NCBI RefSeq assembly: GCF_041860085.1
Contig: NZ_CP124747.1
Span: 434,001 to 498,000, forward strand
Direction: 5' to 3'
DNA length: 64,000 nt
DNA from: Schlesneria sp. DSM 10557
GTDB lineage: Bacteria; Planctomycetota; Planctomycetia; Planctomycetales; Planctomycetaceae
Positions 1-10,326 of this stretch are shown here, piece after piece (position 1 is the first letter of the stretch; each line of letters starts with the position of its first letter). The position numbers and the translations under genes are program-made. The notes beneath the pieces are model-generated. The model was not told the origin of the DNA and did no database searches. It was given only the letters and a program-made list of their open reading frames with translations.

Positions 1-512
1 AAGGATTCAGTGGCAGAATGGTATCGGTGCCCAATTTTTTGAGACCTGGTTATAATGCCGACGAAGTACAGCCGATCTTTCAATTGCGGAACGGATGCGT
101 CAATTGAGAGCCGCAGTGAGTCCTTCGTTTCATGAGGAACTGGTCGCTTACGCGAAAGCAACAGGGATCACCTGCAGAACATTGTTCGAACTTAAAACCG
201 AGTAAGCAGACGGGGAAAAAGACGACGTGTTGGACAAATCGAGAGAGTGGCCTTGCTCGTGCCGCCGTCGAGTTGCATCTTCTGCTCACACGAAGGAGAC
301 GGGCATGAGATGGGCAGGCAGCACTGCTTGAGCCGTCCAGTCACTTCAGCGAAATCTTTGTCAGTTGAATCGCGTGCGAATCTTCATCACTGTTACGGCC
401 GTATTTTATTTGAAAAGGTGCGACGGTCGCCCATCCTGGCTCTCTCCGTCGCTGGCATTGACTGGTTCCCCGCAATCTAACCTCCATCCTCTTTAGAGAG
501 TCACCGAAAACG
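1..512. other. gene-poor left edge, possible tail of an upstream gene
   Basis: No complete gene is visible. On the plus strand the frame starting at base 3 is open from the window edge and stops with TGA at 105-107, giving a 34-residue tail that contains VPNFLRPGYNADEVQPIF. This could be the C-terminus of a gene beginning outside the window, but it is too short to judge. The rest (108-512) should hold the promoter of the downstream aminotransferase; no clear hairpin or operator was seen. Short open frames on both strands look random. Confidence 0.3.
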
Positions 513-1697
513 ATGTCTACCGGCATTCCTGCTCCCGTCGCTCCCCCCCGTCGAATTCTCATGGGCCCTGGTCCGAGCGATATTCATCCTCGCGTGCTGC
601 TGGCGATGGCCGCTCAAACGGTGGGCCACCTCGATCCGTACTTCCTCCGGATCATGGATGAAACCCAGGGGATGCTCCGACAGGTTTTCCGCACGCAGAA
701 CAAATTGACGCTTGCTGTCAGCGGAACGGGCAGTGCCGGGATGGAGACTGTCGTTGCCAACCTGATTGAACCGGGCGACAAGATGATCGTCTGCGTGAAT
801 GGTGTGTTCGGTGGTCGAATGGCCGATGTGGCAGCCCGGTGTGGCGCCGTCGTCATCCAGCTTGACCGCCCTTTTGGAGACATTTTCACGACGGAAGAGA
901 TTGAGAAGGCGGTCAAGGAACACCGTCCCAAAGTTGTGGGAATCGTCAACGCAGAAACGTCGACCGGTGCCTCTCAACCCGTCGAGGACATTGCACGCGT
1001 CTGTCACGAAAATGGAGCCCTGATTGCGGTCGACTGCGTGACTTCACTGGGCGGTCAGCCCGTTGAAGTTGATGCCTGGCAGCTGGACGCCGTCTACAGC
1101 GGTACGCAGAAATGTCTCAGTTGCCCGCCGGGGCTGGCACCCGTCACATTCAGCGATCGTGCCGTCGCCGCCATCGACGCGCGTAAGACGAAAGTCCAGA
1201 GCTGGTATCTGGACATGCAGATGGTGAAGGATTACTGGGGAAGTAATCGTGCCTACCATCACACGGCGCCGATCAACATGAACTATGGCTTGCACGAAGC
1301 GCTGCGAATCGTTCTTGAGGAAGGCTTGGAAGCTCGATTCGCACGGCACACGCGGAACCATCTCGCGCTAAAGGCAGGCATCAATGCCATGGGGCTTGAG
1401 TATGCGGTGAAGGAAGGGCAGCAGCTGCCCATGTTGAACGCAGTTCGAATTCCTGAAGGAGCTGATGACGCTACGGTACGAAAACAACTCCTCAATGAAT
1501 TCGGCATCGAAATCGGGGGGGGACTCGGACCGATGAAGGGAAAAACCTGGCGCATCGGGTTGATGGGTTCAGGTTCCAGCGCTGCAAACGTCCTTGTTTT
1601 CCTTGCGGCACTGGAAAAGTGTTTGCGGGATCAAGGATTGAAAACACCTCCTGGAGCGGGTGTCGCTGCCGCCAACGCCGCATTCCGTCAGTCCTGA
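513..1697 (+). CDS. class V aminotransferase, alanine/serine-glyoxylate type
   Basis: PLP-dependent transaminase of 394 residues, the usual length for the alanine-glyoxylate/serine-pyruvate aminotransferase group. The N-terminus carries the family opening [16 protein letters not shown] (residues 14-29). [12 protein letters not shown] (68-79) is the cofactor phosphate-binding loop, NAETSTG and [10 protein letters not shown] line the active site, and K200 in [13 protein letters not shown] is the expected Schiff-base lysine. Known relatives move the amino group from alanine or serine to glyoxylate in the cytoplasm; the precise donor cannot be read here. It stands alone with an intrinsic terminator behind it. 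The ATG start is supported by the conserved opening only a few residues downstream; the Shine-Dalgarno site is weak. Confidence 0.9.
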   Translation: MSTGIPAPVAPPRRILMGPGPSDIHPRVLLAMAAQTVGHLDPYFLRIMDETQGMLRQVFRTQNKLTLAVSGTGSAGMETVVANLIEPGDKMIVCVNGVFGGRMADVAARCGAVVIQLDRPFGDIFTTEEIEKAVKEHRPKVVGIVNAETSTGASQPVEDIARVCHENGALIAVDCVTSLGGQPVEVDAWQLDAVYSGTQKCLSCPPGLAPVTFSDRAVAAIDARKTKVQSWYLDMQMVKDYWGSNRAYHHTAPINMNYGLHEALRIVLEEGLEARFARHTRNHLALKAGINAMGLEYAVKEGQQLPMLNAVRIPEGADDATVRKQLLNEFGIEIGGGLGPMKGKTWRIGLMGSGSSAANVLVFLAALEKCLRDQGLKTPPGAGVAAANAAFRQS

Positions 1698-1727
1698 TCA
1701 GCAGGACGACGAACTTTAGAAATGGAA

Positions 1728-1757
1728 ATGGGCACGTCCCGGACGTGCCCATTTTTT
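1728..1757 (+). terminator. intrinsic terminator after the class V aminotransferase
   Basis: A near-perfect GC-rich inverted repeat (ATGGGCACGTCC at 1728-1739 and its complement at 1741-1752) is followed at once by a T run (1752-1757). It lies 30 bases behind the aminotransferase stop and faces the converging dapF gene. Confidence 0.85.
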
Positions 1758-1833
1758 AATGCCTGACAATCCCTAGGGCCATCGCGATGCTCCCACGAGG
1801 CGCGTGTTCCCATCGTGTCAAATCAGAGGGACT

Positions 1834-2679
1834 TTACGCGCGATGTGGTTTCCATTCGCCGCTGAAGACTTCTGTTGCCGGGCCCGTCATAAAGACGTCA
1901 CCGCTTGCGGACCATTCCAGCTTCAGATCTCCACCGCGAAGATGCGCCGTAACCGACCGTTCTGTTCGACCGGTCAGTGCGCCGGCGACCGCTGCCGCGC
2001 AGGCACCGGTCCCGCACGCCATCGTCTCGCCACTGCCCCGTTCCCAGACTCGCATGTTGAATTCCGTGGGAGAAATCACCTGAATGAACTCGGCATTCAC
2101 CCGGCGAGGAAAAGCGGGATGCCGTTCGATCATCGGTCCGATGCGCAGCACCCAATCGTCATTCAGTTCATCGACAAATGTGACGCAGTGGGGGTTGCCC
2201 ATCGACACGCAGGTGACAGAGATAATCTTGCCACCGACGTCGAGATCGACATTCTTCGGTGGATCACCCGGTAGTAACGTCGGGATACGGTCTGATTCGA
2301 GAATGGGGGCACCCATATTGACTCGAACCTGCTCGACGAGCCCATTGGATCCCGGCGTGAGTTGCATCTTCAATACGCCACGCAGCGTTTCGATGTTCAG
2401 TTCAGGCTTCTTCGAGATCCCTCGATCGTAAACAAATTTGGCAACGCACCGAATGGCGTTCCCACACATCTCAGATTCGCTGCCATCGGCATTGAACATT
2501 CTCATGCGGGCGTCAGCGACTTCGGATGGGCAGATCAGGACGATGCCGTCACCGCCGATTCCCGTATGTCGATCACTTACCGCAACCGCTGTTGAGACGA
2601 TATCTTCCGGGATGGGCTCCTGAAAACAATCTACATAAATGTAGTCGTTTCCTGCCCCATGCATCTTTGTAAATCGCAT
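1834..2679 (-). CDS. dapF: diaminopimelate epimerase
   Basis: Converts LL- to meso-diaminopimelate in lysine and peptidoglycan synthesis; cytoplasmic and cofactor-independent. The 281-residue product has the usual length. Both catalytic cysteines are present: C72 in [10 protein letters not shown] and C222 in [26 protein letters not shown] at the N-terminus is the family opening. The frame extends 14 codons upstream to a TTG, but the ATG at 2679 places MRFTKMHG at the start as in the family, so it is preferred. It lies 115 bases downstream of the amidophosphoribosyltransferase on the same strand and may be co-transcribed. Meso-diaminopimelate production fits a cell wall with classical cross-links, consistent with the L,D-transpeptidase near 20-21 kb. 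Confidence 0.95.
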   Translation of the reverse strand: MRFTKMHGAGNDYIYVDCFQEPIPEDIVSTAVAVSDRHTGIGGDGIVLICPSEVADARMRMFNADGSESEMCGNAIRCVAKFVYDRGISKKPELNIETLRGVLKMQLTPGSNGLVEQVRVNMGAPILESDRIPTLLPGDPPKNVDLDVGGKIISVTCVSMGNPHCVTFVDELNDDWVLRIGPMIERHPAFPRRVNAEFIQVISPTEFNMRVWERGSGETMACGTGACAAAVAGALTGRTERSVTAHLRGGDLKLEWSASGDVFMTGPATEVFSGEWKPHRA

Positions 2680-2794
2680 ACAGTCTTTCTGGTCGGAAAT
2701 CGACGGCTGGCATTCATTCAATCTCGTGGGACGAACAGAGCCTGATCCGTCAGTCTGGCGAAAACGAGTGCGAGTGACCGGTGGCCCGATCAGA

Positions 2795-4396
2795 TCATTT
2801 CACTGTCGCGACGAGTGGCGTGTCAAAGACCCGCGTGCCGGAACACCCTTTACCGCAGTTGGTACTGATATCTTCTTCGTACAGTTTTCTACCCGCTTCG
2901 GTGGGGTATCGTCCGTCCACGCACGCCTGACAGAGCGACGAAACGGGCAATTCGATACTGCGGGCGATGGCACCACGCGACAGATATCGCAGGCTGTCTG
3001 CACCAATGGCATTCGCCATTTCCTGCTCGATCTCGGGGGTCAAGTCTTCGCCGGGCTCCAGGAACCTGGGGGCAAAAAGCTGTCCGGTCGTCGACATGTC
3101 GATGCCGTAAAAGCAGGGAGCGACGATCGGGGGGCAAGCGACACGTACGTGCACTTCTTTAGCGTGACCACGTTCCCGCAACTGCGAGATCAGAACTTTC
3201 ATGGTGGTCGAGCGGACGATCGTGTCTTCCACGAGCAAGATCCGCTTCCCCGCAAGGACTTCCGGCAGGGGGGTATATTTCATCCGGGCTTTGTCTTCGC
3301 GGTTGGTTCCTTCGATGAAGGTTCTTCCCATGTAACGATTTCGGATCAGGCCTTCGAGGCACGGGACACGAAGCGTGTATGCCATGCTGTCGGCAGCAGC
3401 CTTCGCGGTGTCCGGGACCGGGACGACGATGGTATCGCCATCATCCAGAGGACACACCGGATTGTTCCGCTCTTGTCTGGCGAGTTCTTCGCCCAGTTGC
3501 TTTCGAGTCAGATAAACGCTGCGGTCGTCGAGAGTACTGGCGACATTCGCGAAGTAAATCCATTCGAAAAAGCAGTGTGCCCGGCTGGGACTGGCAACGA
3601 ACTGTTTGACTTCCAGCTTGCCATTCTGAATCAGTACGGCATGCCCGGGCGGGACATTCCGAATCGATTCCTGTTTGAAACCAAGATTGGCCAGGGCCAC
3701 ACTTTCACTTGCACATGCGAACAGTGAACCCTCGACGGCATAGCACAAAGGCCGGATGCCCAGAGGATCACGCGCGGCGAACATTTCGCCCAGAGCATTC
3801 ATGAATACGACGTTCCATGCTCCGTCAAGTCGCTCGCTGAGGTGTGAAAGGACTTCCAGCAGCGTCGGCTGACGGTCACCCGACAGCAGCTGGGAAATAA
3901 TGTGCATCAGCACTTCGGTATCGGTGTCACGAGCGAGATGGAAGTTCGGCTGAGAGAGGATTTCTTCCTTCAGTTCCTTGTAGTTCGCCAGTTGACCGTT
4001 GAAGCCAAATGCGAACCATTTGTGCTTTTCGATGTGATGGCGCTCAAAAGGCTGTGCATTGCCGCGATCGTCCCCGCCACATGTGGCATAGCGTACATGT
4101 CCAATGGCGGCCAGTCCTTCGTACTGATCCATCAACTTCGTGGCTTCGTTCTGCTGGTTCAGATTGAAGACCTCAGTGACCGTTCCCACGTCCTTGTACG
4201 TGTCGAGCAAACGGGCGTGCCCGGGGCGGTAAACTGTCATTCCCGCAGCGAGTTGTCCGCGGTTTTGAATCTCCAGCAGCAGCCGTGGCATATGCCGTGA
4301 CACTTGGTTGGGATCTTTTTTCGGAGCCAGTCGACTGGTCTCTCCCGGCAGATGGTAGATCGCGGCAATACCACACTCGTGATAGAGGTCGGCCAC
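2795..4396 (-). CDS. purF: amidophosphoribosyltransferase (glutamine PRPP amidotransferase)
   Basis: Catalyses the first committed step of purine synthesis, making phosphoribosylamine from PRPP and glutamine. Of 533 residues, the N-terminal part is a class II (Ntn) glutaminase: after a seven-residue leader comes C8 in HECGIAA, the expected nucleophile exposed after processing, then NRGQ and GHVRYAT. The C-terminal half is a type I phosphoribosyltransferase with the PRPP loop [10 protein letters not shown] near residue 388. The start is GTG at 4396, preceded by AAGGAAA at good spacing. It is somewhat longer than typical PurF (about 470-510), with extra sequence between the N-terminal Cys and the NRGQ motif. 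A paralogue with a different role is possible but less likely. Confidence 0.85.
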   Translation of the reverse strand: MADLYHECGIAAIYHLPGETSRLAPKKDPNQVSRHMPRLLLEIQNRGQLAAGMTVYRPGHARLLDTYKDVGTVTEVFNLNQQNEATKLMDQYEGLAAIGHVRYATCGGDDRGNAQPFERHHIEKHKWFAFGFNGQLANYKELKEEILSQPNFHLARDTDTEVLMHIISQLLSGDRQPTLLEVLSHLSERLDGAWNVVFMNALGEMFAARDPLGIRPLCYAVEGSLFACASESVALANLGFKQESIRNVPPGHAVLIQNGKLEVKQFVASPSRAHCFFEWIYFANVASTLDDRSVYLTRKQLGEELARQERNNPVCPLDDGDTIVVPVPDTAKAAADSMAYTLRVPCLEGLIRNRYMGRTFIEGTNREDKARMKYTPLPEVLAGKRILLVEDTIVRSTTMKVLISQLRERGHAKEVHVRVACPPIVAPCFYGIDMSTTGQLFAPRFLEPGEDLTPEIEQEMANAIGADSLRYLSRGAIARSIELPVSSLCQACVDGRYPTEAGRKLYEEDISTNCGKGCSGTRVFDTPLVATVK

Positions 4397-4778
4397 AGCG
4401 TTTCCTTGGAGAAGGGATTCTTGTCACGTGACTCAGGTTCCGGCAATTATTCTACACCCGAACCCAAGTCTCGCCTTGAATCTTTTGACAGCATCGCGTT
4501 TGACAATATCAAAGGAATCAATCATTTGACTCATTCCCAATGGCGTTTATCGGGAACGTACGAAAGCATCATTTAACAAAACGATGGGGATACAATCCCT
4601 GTGCCAGAATCCTCAGGTGCATGATTTTCACAGATAATACTCCGTACCGAGTCGCACTCCAACCATCGGACGAAGAACTTCTCGGGATCGAGACAATCAT
4701 TTCGGGTTGACGCAACTCCGCTCGGCTTTCCCTGCCGAAACTCGCAGAGAGAGCGTTGTTTGCAGCCACTCATCAATA

Positions 4779-5267
4779 TCATCCGTTCCGTTCGAAAAAA
4801 CGCTCCAGCACCACATAGCCCGCGTGTGTCAGTCCAAGAGTCGCGTAGACGTTCAGTGCCGCTGCGTTGTGCTCTTCTGCGTAAAGCCGAAGTCCAATGA
4901 CCCCCGGAGTCTGTCGTGCAAGTTCCTCCAGATACTGGAAAAGACGTCGAAAAACGCCGCGCCTCCGAAACTCCGGCAGCACATAGACGCTTTGCAGCCA
5001 CCAGATCTCACCGTTCCTCCAGTCACTCCACTCCCGCGTGTGCATCAACTGTCCGATGATTTCACCCCCGATCTGGGCGACAAAATAGCGCCCATGCTGG
5101 GGGTTTTCGAGCAGAGTTCGTACCCCCCTTGTGATCTGGTCGTGTGACAGCGACTTGTTTTCGGTTTCGTGAGCGAGCCGCTTATTGAATTCCGAGATGA
5201 CGTCGCAGTCCTCGGCGACAGCGACGCGAATACGGATGTGAACCTGATCGCCCAAATTCTCTTCCAT
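4779..5267 (-). CDS. GNAT-family N-acetyltransferase
   Basis: A 162-residue single-domain acetyltransferase that would move an acetyl group from acetyl-CoA to an amine; the substrate cannot be told. The core is visible: VYVLPEFRRRGVFRRLF is the acetyl-CoA pyrophosphate-binding motif A (R/Q-x-x-G-x-G/A type), preceded by the beta4 strand IWWLQS, and GLRLYAEEHNAAALNVYATLG is the following motif B region with the usual N-x-x-A-x-x-x-Y element. The ATG at 5267 is preferred over an upstream in-frame start because the extra 39 residues are low-complexity and do not look like GNAT sequence. No operon partner is evident. Confidence 0.85.
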   Translation of the reverse strand: MEENLGDQVHIRIRVAVAEDCDVISEFNKRLAHETENKSLSHDQITRGVRTLLENPQHGRYFVAQIGGEIIGQLMHTREWSDWRNGEIWWLQSVYVLPEFRRRGVFRRLFQYLEELARQTPGVIGLRLYAEEHNAAALNVYATLGLTHAGYVVLERFFERNG

Positions 5268-6407
5268 CCTGATATTCCGTGCATTGGGGTGACGAAAATT
5301 GAACAATTTGCTTCGAGTTTTCGATGGAGTGTTTCGCGAACTCGTGGTGGTGTTTCTTCCGGCGTGATCTCTTCCCGCTGGCAAGAGGATTTAGGAGGTT
5401 GAGGGCGGTGGAGCAAGTCCTCTGATTCAGGTTTATCTCCGTCGACATCCAGAACGTGGTGGGATTGACTCGCTGGCCGATTGCCCAATTTCGCGGGAGT
5501 GCGTTCCCACGGTAGAGAGGGGGGAGTTGCGGAGCAGACACCACGACCTCGTTCCTGTCAGAAAACCCGATTGGACACTCTGGGATCGACACTGCCCTGT
5601 CTTGTGCGGAGGCATTGATTGAACGACCAACGCCCTCCAGAGGCCATTCTCCGTCGAATAGCAATGGCCGGCCGTTGTGCGGCAATCTGCCGTTACTCTG
5701 CAGCGTGCTGGAGGAGCTGGGAATGAGTCACGGGTGGAAACCTCGCAGCGCGCAGGTCGGTAGCTGAAATTACGGGACTCGCCGGAATGCCAACCGGTTT
5801 CCCCAATTGATCCCCCGCAGGAAACCACCGGCGAACGGGGGCCGCTCGCCCTGGCCATTGCGGCCGATTTGAGACGTGCCCGACTGCGAACTCCGTCACC
5901 GCCACGATCGAGGGAATTACGAAGTACGACGTATTCTGACACTTGAAGTGTAAGTGCGCTTGAGGTGGCCTGACCTCGCGGCATGGAAGTCGATTCCACA
6001 AGCGATGCAGGCAGACTCCGCTCTGAATCGAAGGTGGTAGAGGTACGGCCGGTCCGCTCTGTAGGTACGTTTGTGAGGGAGATGAGCTCAGGAATTTTGC
6101 TGACTGGGCCCCCGGACTCCTGCACAAATGTAAAGCATATATTTGAAGAGGATGACGCTTGCCAGCCGTGATGGACGAGTCCGGATTTGTTTGAGATTTA
6201 AGGAAAACGTAATCAGACGATATTTAAACTTTCGTAAGATGATGGGTATAGTAGATGCCACTGGCATTCGCCCCCTTCTTAATCTGATCTTTCTGTCATC
6301 TGATCTGTCTGCCGATATTCAGTTCTGATTCATGCTTTGACTCGCGAGGTAGGCGCCCTATGCCGACCGCGAGTGTTCTATCGATTCCTGAACAGGAGCA
6401 TTGTTGA
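5268..6407. other. about 1.1 kb without a recognisable gene
   Basis: Open frames exist here (the longest, 5433-6125 on the minus strand, would encode 230 residues) but their translations are rich in Ser, Arg and Pro, show no domain and lack convincing start sites, so they are not called. The right end must contain the promoter of the DUF1559 gene. A loose TTGACT/TATGCC pair with a 16-base gap lies near 6337-6364 and CAGGAG at 6391-6396 is its likely ribosome-binding site. The region could be a decayed gene; nothing firmer can be said. Confidence 0.4.
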
Positions 6408-7517
6408 ATGTCTTTGACAAATGGAAGAACGCCGAGGCGGCAGCGAGGATTCACACTGATTGAATTGCTCGTTGTTATTGCGATCATTGCCGTGTTGATT
6501 GCTCTTCTGCTGCCCGCAGTGCAGCAGGCGCGCGAGGCGGCTCGCAGGACGCAATGCAGGAACAATCTGAAGCAATTGGGATTAGCTTTCCACAACTATG
6601 AAGGGACTTTTGGCAACTTTCCCGGTGCGCTGTATGTCGTGAGCGAACAGAGTGGTCCGAGTATTGGTCAGGGAGTCGACAACCAGCCTGCCGGCAGAGC
6701 GGACTTCAATGTTCACGCCTGGCCGGAACTGATTCTGCCTTACATTGATCAAACAAATCTTTATAACACGATTAATTTTAATGTGGCGATGGGTTTTGGT
6801 TCAGCCACTGGCGGCGCTCCACCCAACTATGGCAAAGGGGGAACTTACAGCGGTACCCAGAATTTTGCTGCCATTGCCGGTTCGGTGATTCCCTCCTTCA
6901 TTTGTCCCTCGACTCCGCGATCAGGAAATCTTCGGCCAGCTTATCTTGATGATTGGCTGACGGACGAGTTCGGTCCACCGATGTACCATGCAGGAGGAGC
7001 CCTGGACTATGTCGGTATGGCTCCTGCATGGACGATGAATCAAAACCTTGGTGCGGCAGGTAACTTCTACACCGGGGCCATCCTCGATTGTGAGACTGGA
7101 GACGGTGGGCCTTACAGCTGCGGCGTGAGAATCTCTCAGATCACGGACGGAACTTCCAACACTTTGATCTGCGGTGAGTCTTCCCGACCGGATTCCAAAG
7201 AATACGCCATGGGCAAAGTTGTTGGAAATCTCACCGATGAGGACGTCGGGTTAATGGGTGATGCCTGGAACGACTGGCAGCACTCATCGGGTCACTTCAT
7301 GAGTGCGATCGCTCCGGGAAGTATCCGTGGTGCGAAGGCCGACGGCGATTGCACCATCAACTGCAATAACAAATGGAACTTCTATAGCTTCCACGTGGGC
7401 GGTGCACAGTTTGTCATGGCCGATGGAGCCGTCCGATTCATCAGTCAAAACGTTGATCGGCTGACCATGAATCGAGTTTATATCATGGCTGACGGTGCCG
7501 CAGTGGGTGAATTCTAA
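6408..7517 (+). CDS. DUF1559 protein with prepilin-type N-terminus
   Basis: A member of the large planctomycete DUF1559 (SBP_bac_10-like) family, 369 residues. Residues 10-45 contain a prepilin signal: basic leader RRQRG, then [20 protein letters not shown], predicted to be cut after the glycine and N-methylated, with the hydrophobic helix as membrane anchor. [24 protein letters not shown] follows, as is typical. The C-terminus ends in the family's H-x9-DG signature, [17 protein letters not shown]. These proteins exist in many copies per planctomycete genome and are thought to be secreted pseudopilins; their role is not established. The gene is followed by a small lipoprotein, a common pairing in the phylum, suggesting co-expression. 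Confidence 0.92.
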   Translation: MSLTNGRTPRRQRGFTLIELLVVIAIIAVLIALLLPAVQQAREAARRTQCRNNLKQLGLAFHNYEGTFGNFPGALYVVSEQSGPSIGQGVDNQPAGRADFNVHAWPELILPYIDQTNLYNTINFNVAMGFGSATGGAPPNYGKGGTYSGTQNFAAIAGSVIPSFICPSTPRSGNLRPAYLDDWLTDEFGPPMYHAGGALDYVGMAPAWTMNQNLGAAGNFYTGAILDCETGDGGPYSCGVRISQITDGTSNTLICGESSRPDSKEYAMGKVVGNLTDEDVGLMGDAWNDWQHSSGHFMSAIAPGSIRGAKADGDCTINCNNKWNFYSFHVGGAQFVMADGAVRFISQNVDRLTMNRVYIMADGAAVGEF

Positions 7518-7758
7518 AAAGACTTCACATCTCGACGAATGATTCATCCGAAGGGGGGCAGAGTCTGCCTTCGTCATTTCAGTTTTCGGTTCGGGTCCTT
7601 GCAGGGTAACGGAAAACGAACGAAGGTGGAAACTGGCCCCTTGTTCCTCAGTTGATATCGACAGAGTAAATCACAGTGTCCCTTCTGCGTTGACGAAGCA
7701 GGAGGGATCTTACCACAGACGGAATAAGTTGCTTCGAGAAAAAGGACCTGGCAGGGAA

Positions 7759-8217
7759 ATGACGGCAATTAGAAATCTCTTTCTGGTTTGTGCTTTGACT
7801 TCCCTGATGTCAGGCTGCGGGAATGGCAAAGCGGATATGTCCGAGTCGCGTCTGGAGAAAATGGCCGGCGGATCTCTGGAGAAAGTGGTACCAGCAAGCG
7901 GGATCGTCACCATCGACGGCGAACCCCAAGGAGGTGTAAATGTCTATCTTTACGATAAGACGCCGACAATCGTCCTGAAAAACTGCCGAACTGACGATGA
8001 GGGGCAGTTCTGTTTTACGTCGTATCTCTCGTGCGATGGACTGAAGCCGGGTGAATATAAACTTGGGTTCGAGTATGTACCAAAAATGAAAAAGAACGGC
8101 ACCGGGGTCGATTTGTTCAACGGCAAGTACAAGAATCCGGTGAAAAATGACTTCAAACTGATCGTCGAAGAAGACAACCCACAGACGGAGTTGACGTACG
8201 AATTGAAATTGAAATAG
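7759..8217 (+). CDS. small lipoprotein with carboxypeptidase-regulatory-like fold
   Basis: A 152-residue exported lipoprotein. From the ATG at 7759 the signal peptide runs to the lipobox LMSGC, so the mature protein would begin at that cysteine and be lipid-anchored. The remainder, VVPASGIVTIDGEPQGGVNV and TDDEGQFCF, matches the beta-sandwich pattern of carboxypeptidase-regulatory-like domains seen in many planctomycete lipoproteins encoded next to DUF1559 genes. A longer frame begins at 7690, but those 23 residues would bury the signal peptide and were rejected; GCAGGGAA lies close before the chosen start. Function unknown; the pairing suggests a partner of the pseudopilin-like protein. Confidence 0.75.
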   Translation: MTAIRNLFLVCALTSLMSGCGNGKADMSESRLEKMAGGSLEKVVPASGIVTIDGEPQGGVNVYLYDKTPTIVLKNCRTDDEGQFCFTSYLSCDGLKPGEYKLGFEYVPKMKKNGTGVDLFNGKYKNPVKNDFKLIVEEDNPQTELTYELKLK

Positions 8218-8294
8218 TCGCTCACGTTCGGATATGGTGGAAGGGCTCCATCCGTTTGTGTGACTCGATCGGTTCAATTTCAAAAAGTGACGTC

Positions 8295-10025
8295 ATGGCG
8301 GTTGCACCGGTTCAACCTGCAGAAGCTCCTCCAGGGTTTCGGAGAGAGGGGGTTGGATCCAATCATTCCAAGCCCGGCGGGCAATGGATTTTCAATCCGT
8401 GGATCGATGCCCTCTTCATCCTGCTGACTCCTCTGGTGGCGTGGCCGGCAGTGCTGATACTCAGCTCCTCGTCGGAACTGATGTCGGCAGAAACTCTGTC
8501 GCTCATCGTCACCGCATTTTTTGCGACTGGGCACCATCTACCAGGTCTGATCCGCGCTTACGGCGACCGGGATCTCTTCCATCGATTCCGCTGGCGCTTT
8601 CTCATCGCGCCGCCGCTGGTTTTTCTTGCCTACTTTCCCCTCTACACCTATCACTACAATCTTTACCGACTGATCATTCTTGTCTGGGCGACCTGGCATG
8701 GGCTGATGCAGGTTTACGGCTTTGTCCGTATTTATGATGCCAAAGTCGGCTCGAATTCAACGGCGACCGCCTATTGGGACTGGCTCGTCTGCCTGTGCGG
8801 ATTCATCACTCCGCAACTGTTTCGTGACGAACACGTCGGGACGACGCTCGGTCATTGGTATTCCGCGGGCGGACCCTGGCTCTCTCTTCCCGTCTTTCAG
8901 GCTCTCCGCTGGGCAAGTCTCTTCGTATCAGCAATCGCGTTAACCGGGTTTTCGGCCAACTACATTGCTCAGATCGTCCGTGGGAAGCAGGTCAGTCTCG
9001 TCAAGCCGCTGATGTTGGCGAGTGGGATCGGATTGTGGTGCTTTATCATGCTGTCGGTCGAGAACATGTTGATCGGGGCAGCCCTTTTCGACATCTGTCA
9101 TGATTTACAATACCTTGCTATCGTCTGGATCTTTAACTGTCGTCGAGTGAACTCAAACGTCAACCTGGGACGGTTCATGACGTTTCTCTTTCGACGTGGC
9201 ATGGTGCTGCTTTATCTCAGCCTGATTACAGCCTATGGCGCCATCGCGTTTGCAGGGAGCCTGGTTCTAGACGGTACGCTGAGTCGAGTCTTTTACGGGT
9301 TGCTGTTCACCTCGACGATCCTTCACTACTACTACGACGGTTTCATCTGGAAAGTCCGAGATACGACAAATCGATCTGGCCTGGGACTGAGCAGCAATGG
9401 GGCGTCCGCACCGCAGCGGTCGCTCGCCCATAGCGGCTTCTGGCATCTGCTGAAATGGAGTCCGGTGATCATCGGCCTGGTCACCGTGTTCGCAACGGAT
9501 ATGAGTGACCCTGAGCTGACAACAGCGCAGAAGAACGACCTCGAACGAGTCTACGGCCACTCATTGATGGGGAAATCCGTTCTACCGAAAGGGGAACAAG
9601 AGAGGATTTGGCTGTCCTCTCACTTCCAGCAGACACAGGCGATTGCGGACATCATTCCGGATGACATTAAATCCCAATTGAAGGCGGCCGTCCTCCTCGC
9701 CAACTTTGGCCGCAATGACGAGGCCCTCGCTCGATTAGAAAAGATACTCTCCCGCCACCCCGGTCACAGTGAATGCAATCTTCTACTCGGGGGAATTCAT
9801 CTCTATCGAGGCGAAGTCGACAAAGCCTCGCAGTACCTGGAAGCAGCCCTCGCTTGTGCAAGGAACACGCGGGATCGTGGAGCTGCCCATATCAAGCTGG
9901 GAGAACTTTCCGTTTACCGCGGCGATCAGGAATCAGCTCAACATCATTTTGCTGAAGCGGTACGCAATGATCCCTCGCTGCAAAAAGTTGTCGATGGAAT
10001 TCGGTCAGCCAACCAGAATCGCTGA
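8295..10025 (+). CDS. polytopic membrane protein with C-terminal TPR-like repeats
   Basis: I do not recognise a named family. The 576-residue product has many hydrophobic segments over residues 30-380, with histidine-rich spots at helix ends (TGHHLPG, YTYHYNLY, WATWHGLMQVYGF, FDICHDLQYLAIVW, HYYYDGFIW) that could bind metal or act in catalysis. Roughly the last 140 residues form helical repeats of TPR type (LLANFGRNDEALARLEKIL, LLGGIHLYRGEVDKASQYLE). The ATG at 8295 is preferred over a TTG at 8256. It lies 77 bases behind the lipoprotein and may share its transcript. An integral membrane enzyme with a protein-interaction tail is a reasonable inference, no more. Confidence 0.7.
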   Translation: MAVAPVQPAEAPPGFRREGVGSNHSKPGGQWIFNPWIDALFILLTPLVAWPAVLILSSSSELMSAETLSLIVTAFFATGHHLPGLIRAYGDRDLFHRFRWRFLIAPPLVFLAYFPLYTYHYNLYRLIILVWATWHGLMQVYGFVRIYDAKVGSNSTATAYWDWLVCLCGFITPQLFRDEHVGTTLGHWYSAGGPWLSLPVFQALRWASLFVSAIALTGFSANYIAQIVRGKQVSLVKPLMLASGIGLWCFIMLSVENMLIGAALFDICHDLQYLAIVWIFNCRRVNSNVNLGRFMTFLFRRGMVLLYLSLITAYGAIAFAGSLVLDGTLSRVFYGLLFTSTILHYYYDGFIWKVRDTTNRSGLGLSSNGASAPQRSLAHSGFWHLLKWSPVIIGLVTVFATDMSDPELTTAQKNDLERVYGHSLMGKSVLPKGEQERIWLSSHFQQTQAIADIIPDDIKSQLKAAVLLANFGRNDEALARLEKILSRHPGHSECNLLLGGIHLYRGEVDKASQYLEAALACARNTRDRGAAHIKLGELSVYRGDQESAQHHFAEAVRNDPSLQKVVDGIRSANQNR

Positions 10026-10326
10026 AGTGACCTTGAACTCAAGTCTCAAACTTCGGCCACCCTTGCGTCCTCACGTTCGGTCATAGGCCACGCTCCAAAA
10101 GTACCTCCTTCTCGGTTCGCTGATGCCTCGTAATTCAGCTCGGCACATCAGCAGAAGAATGGCGACGGTCGGCCCAGTCCGGCCGAAGGAAGAAGTTTCG
10201 AGCAGCGAATCTCGCTGTTGGGTGATTAACCAGTCTGATTCTTTCAGTTGAACAACGAAGTTCGACAGACGTAAAATTGAGTACGCGCTGCGATCCAGTT
10301 CGAGATTCTAACCTGAGGGGCTTCGC
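10026..10326. other. intergenic region upstream of the protease-fusion gene
   Basis: About 300 bases with no gene. GAGGGG just before the ATG at 10327 is a good ribosome-binding site. No clear hairpin or operator was seen. Confidence 0.4.

Noticed and set aside
2726-3727. 333-codon open frame opposite purF
   Set aside because: Complete overlap with the well-supported purF reading frame on the other strand; translation lacks any domain.
5433-6125. 230-codon minus-strand frame in the gap before the DUF1559 gene
   Set aside because: Ser/Arg-rich translation with no domain, no good start site and a second frame open in parallel; probably chance or a decayed gene.
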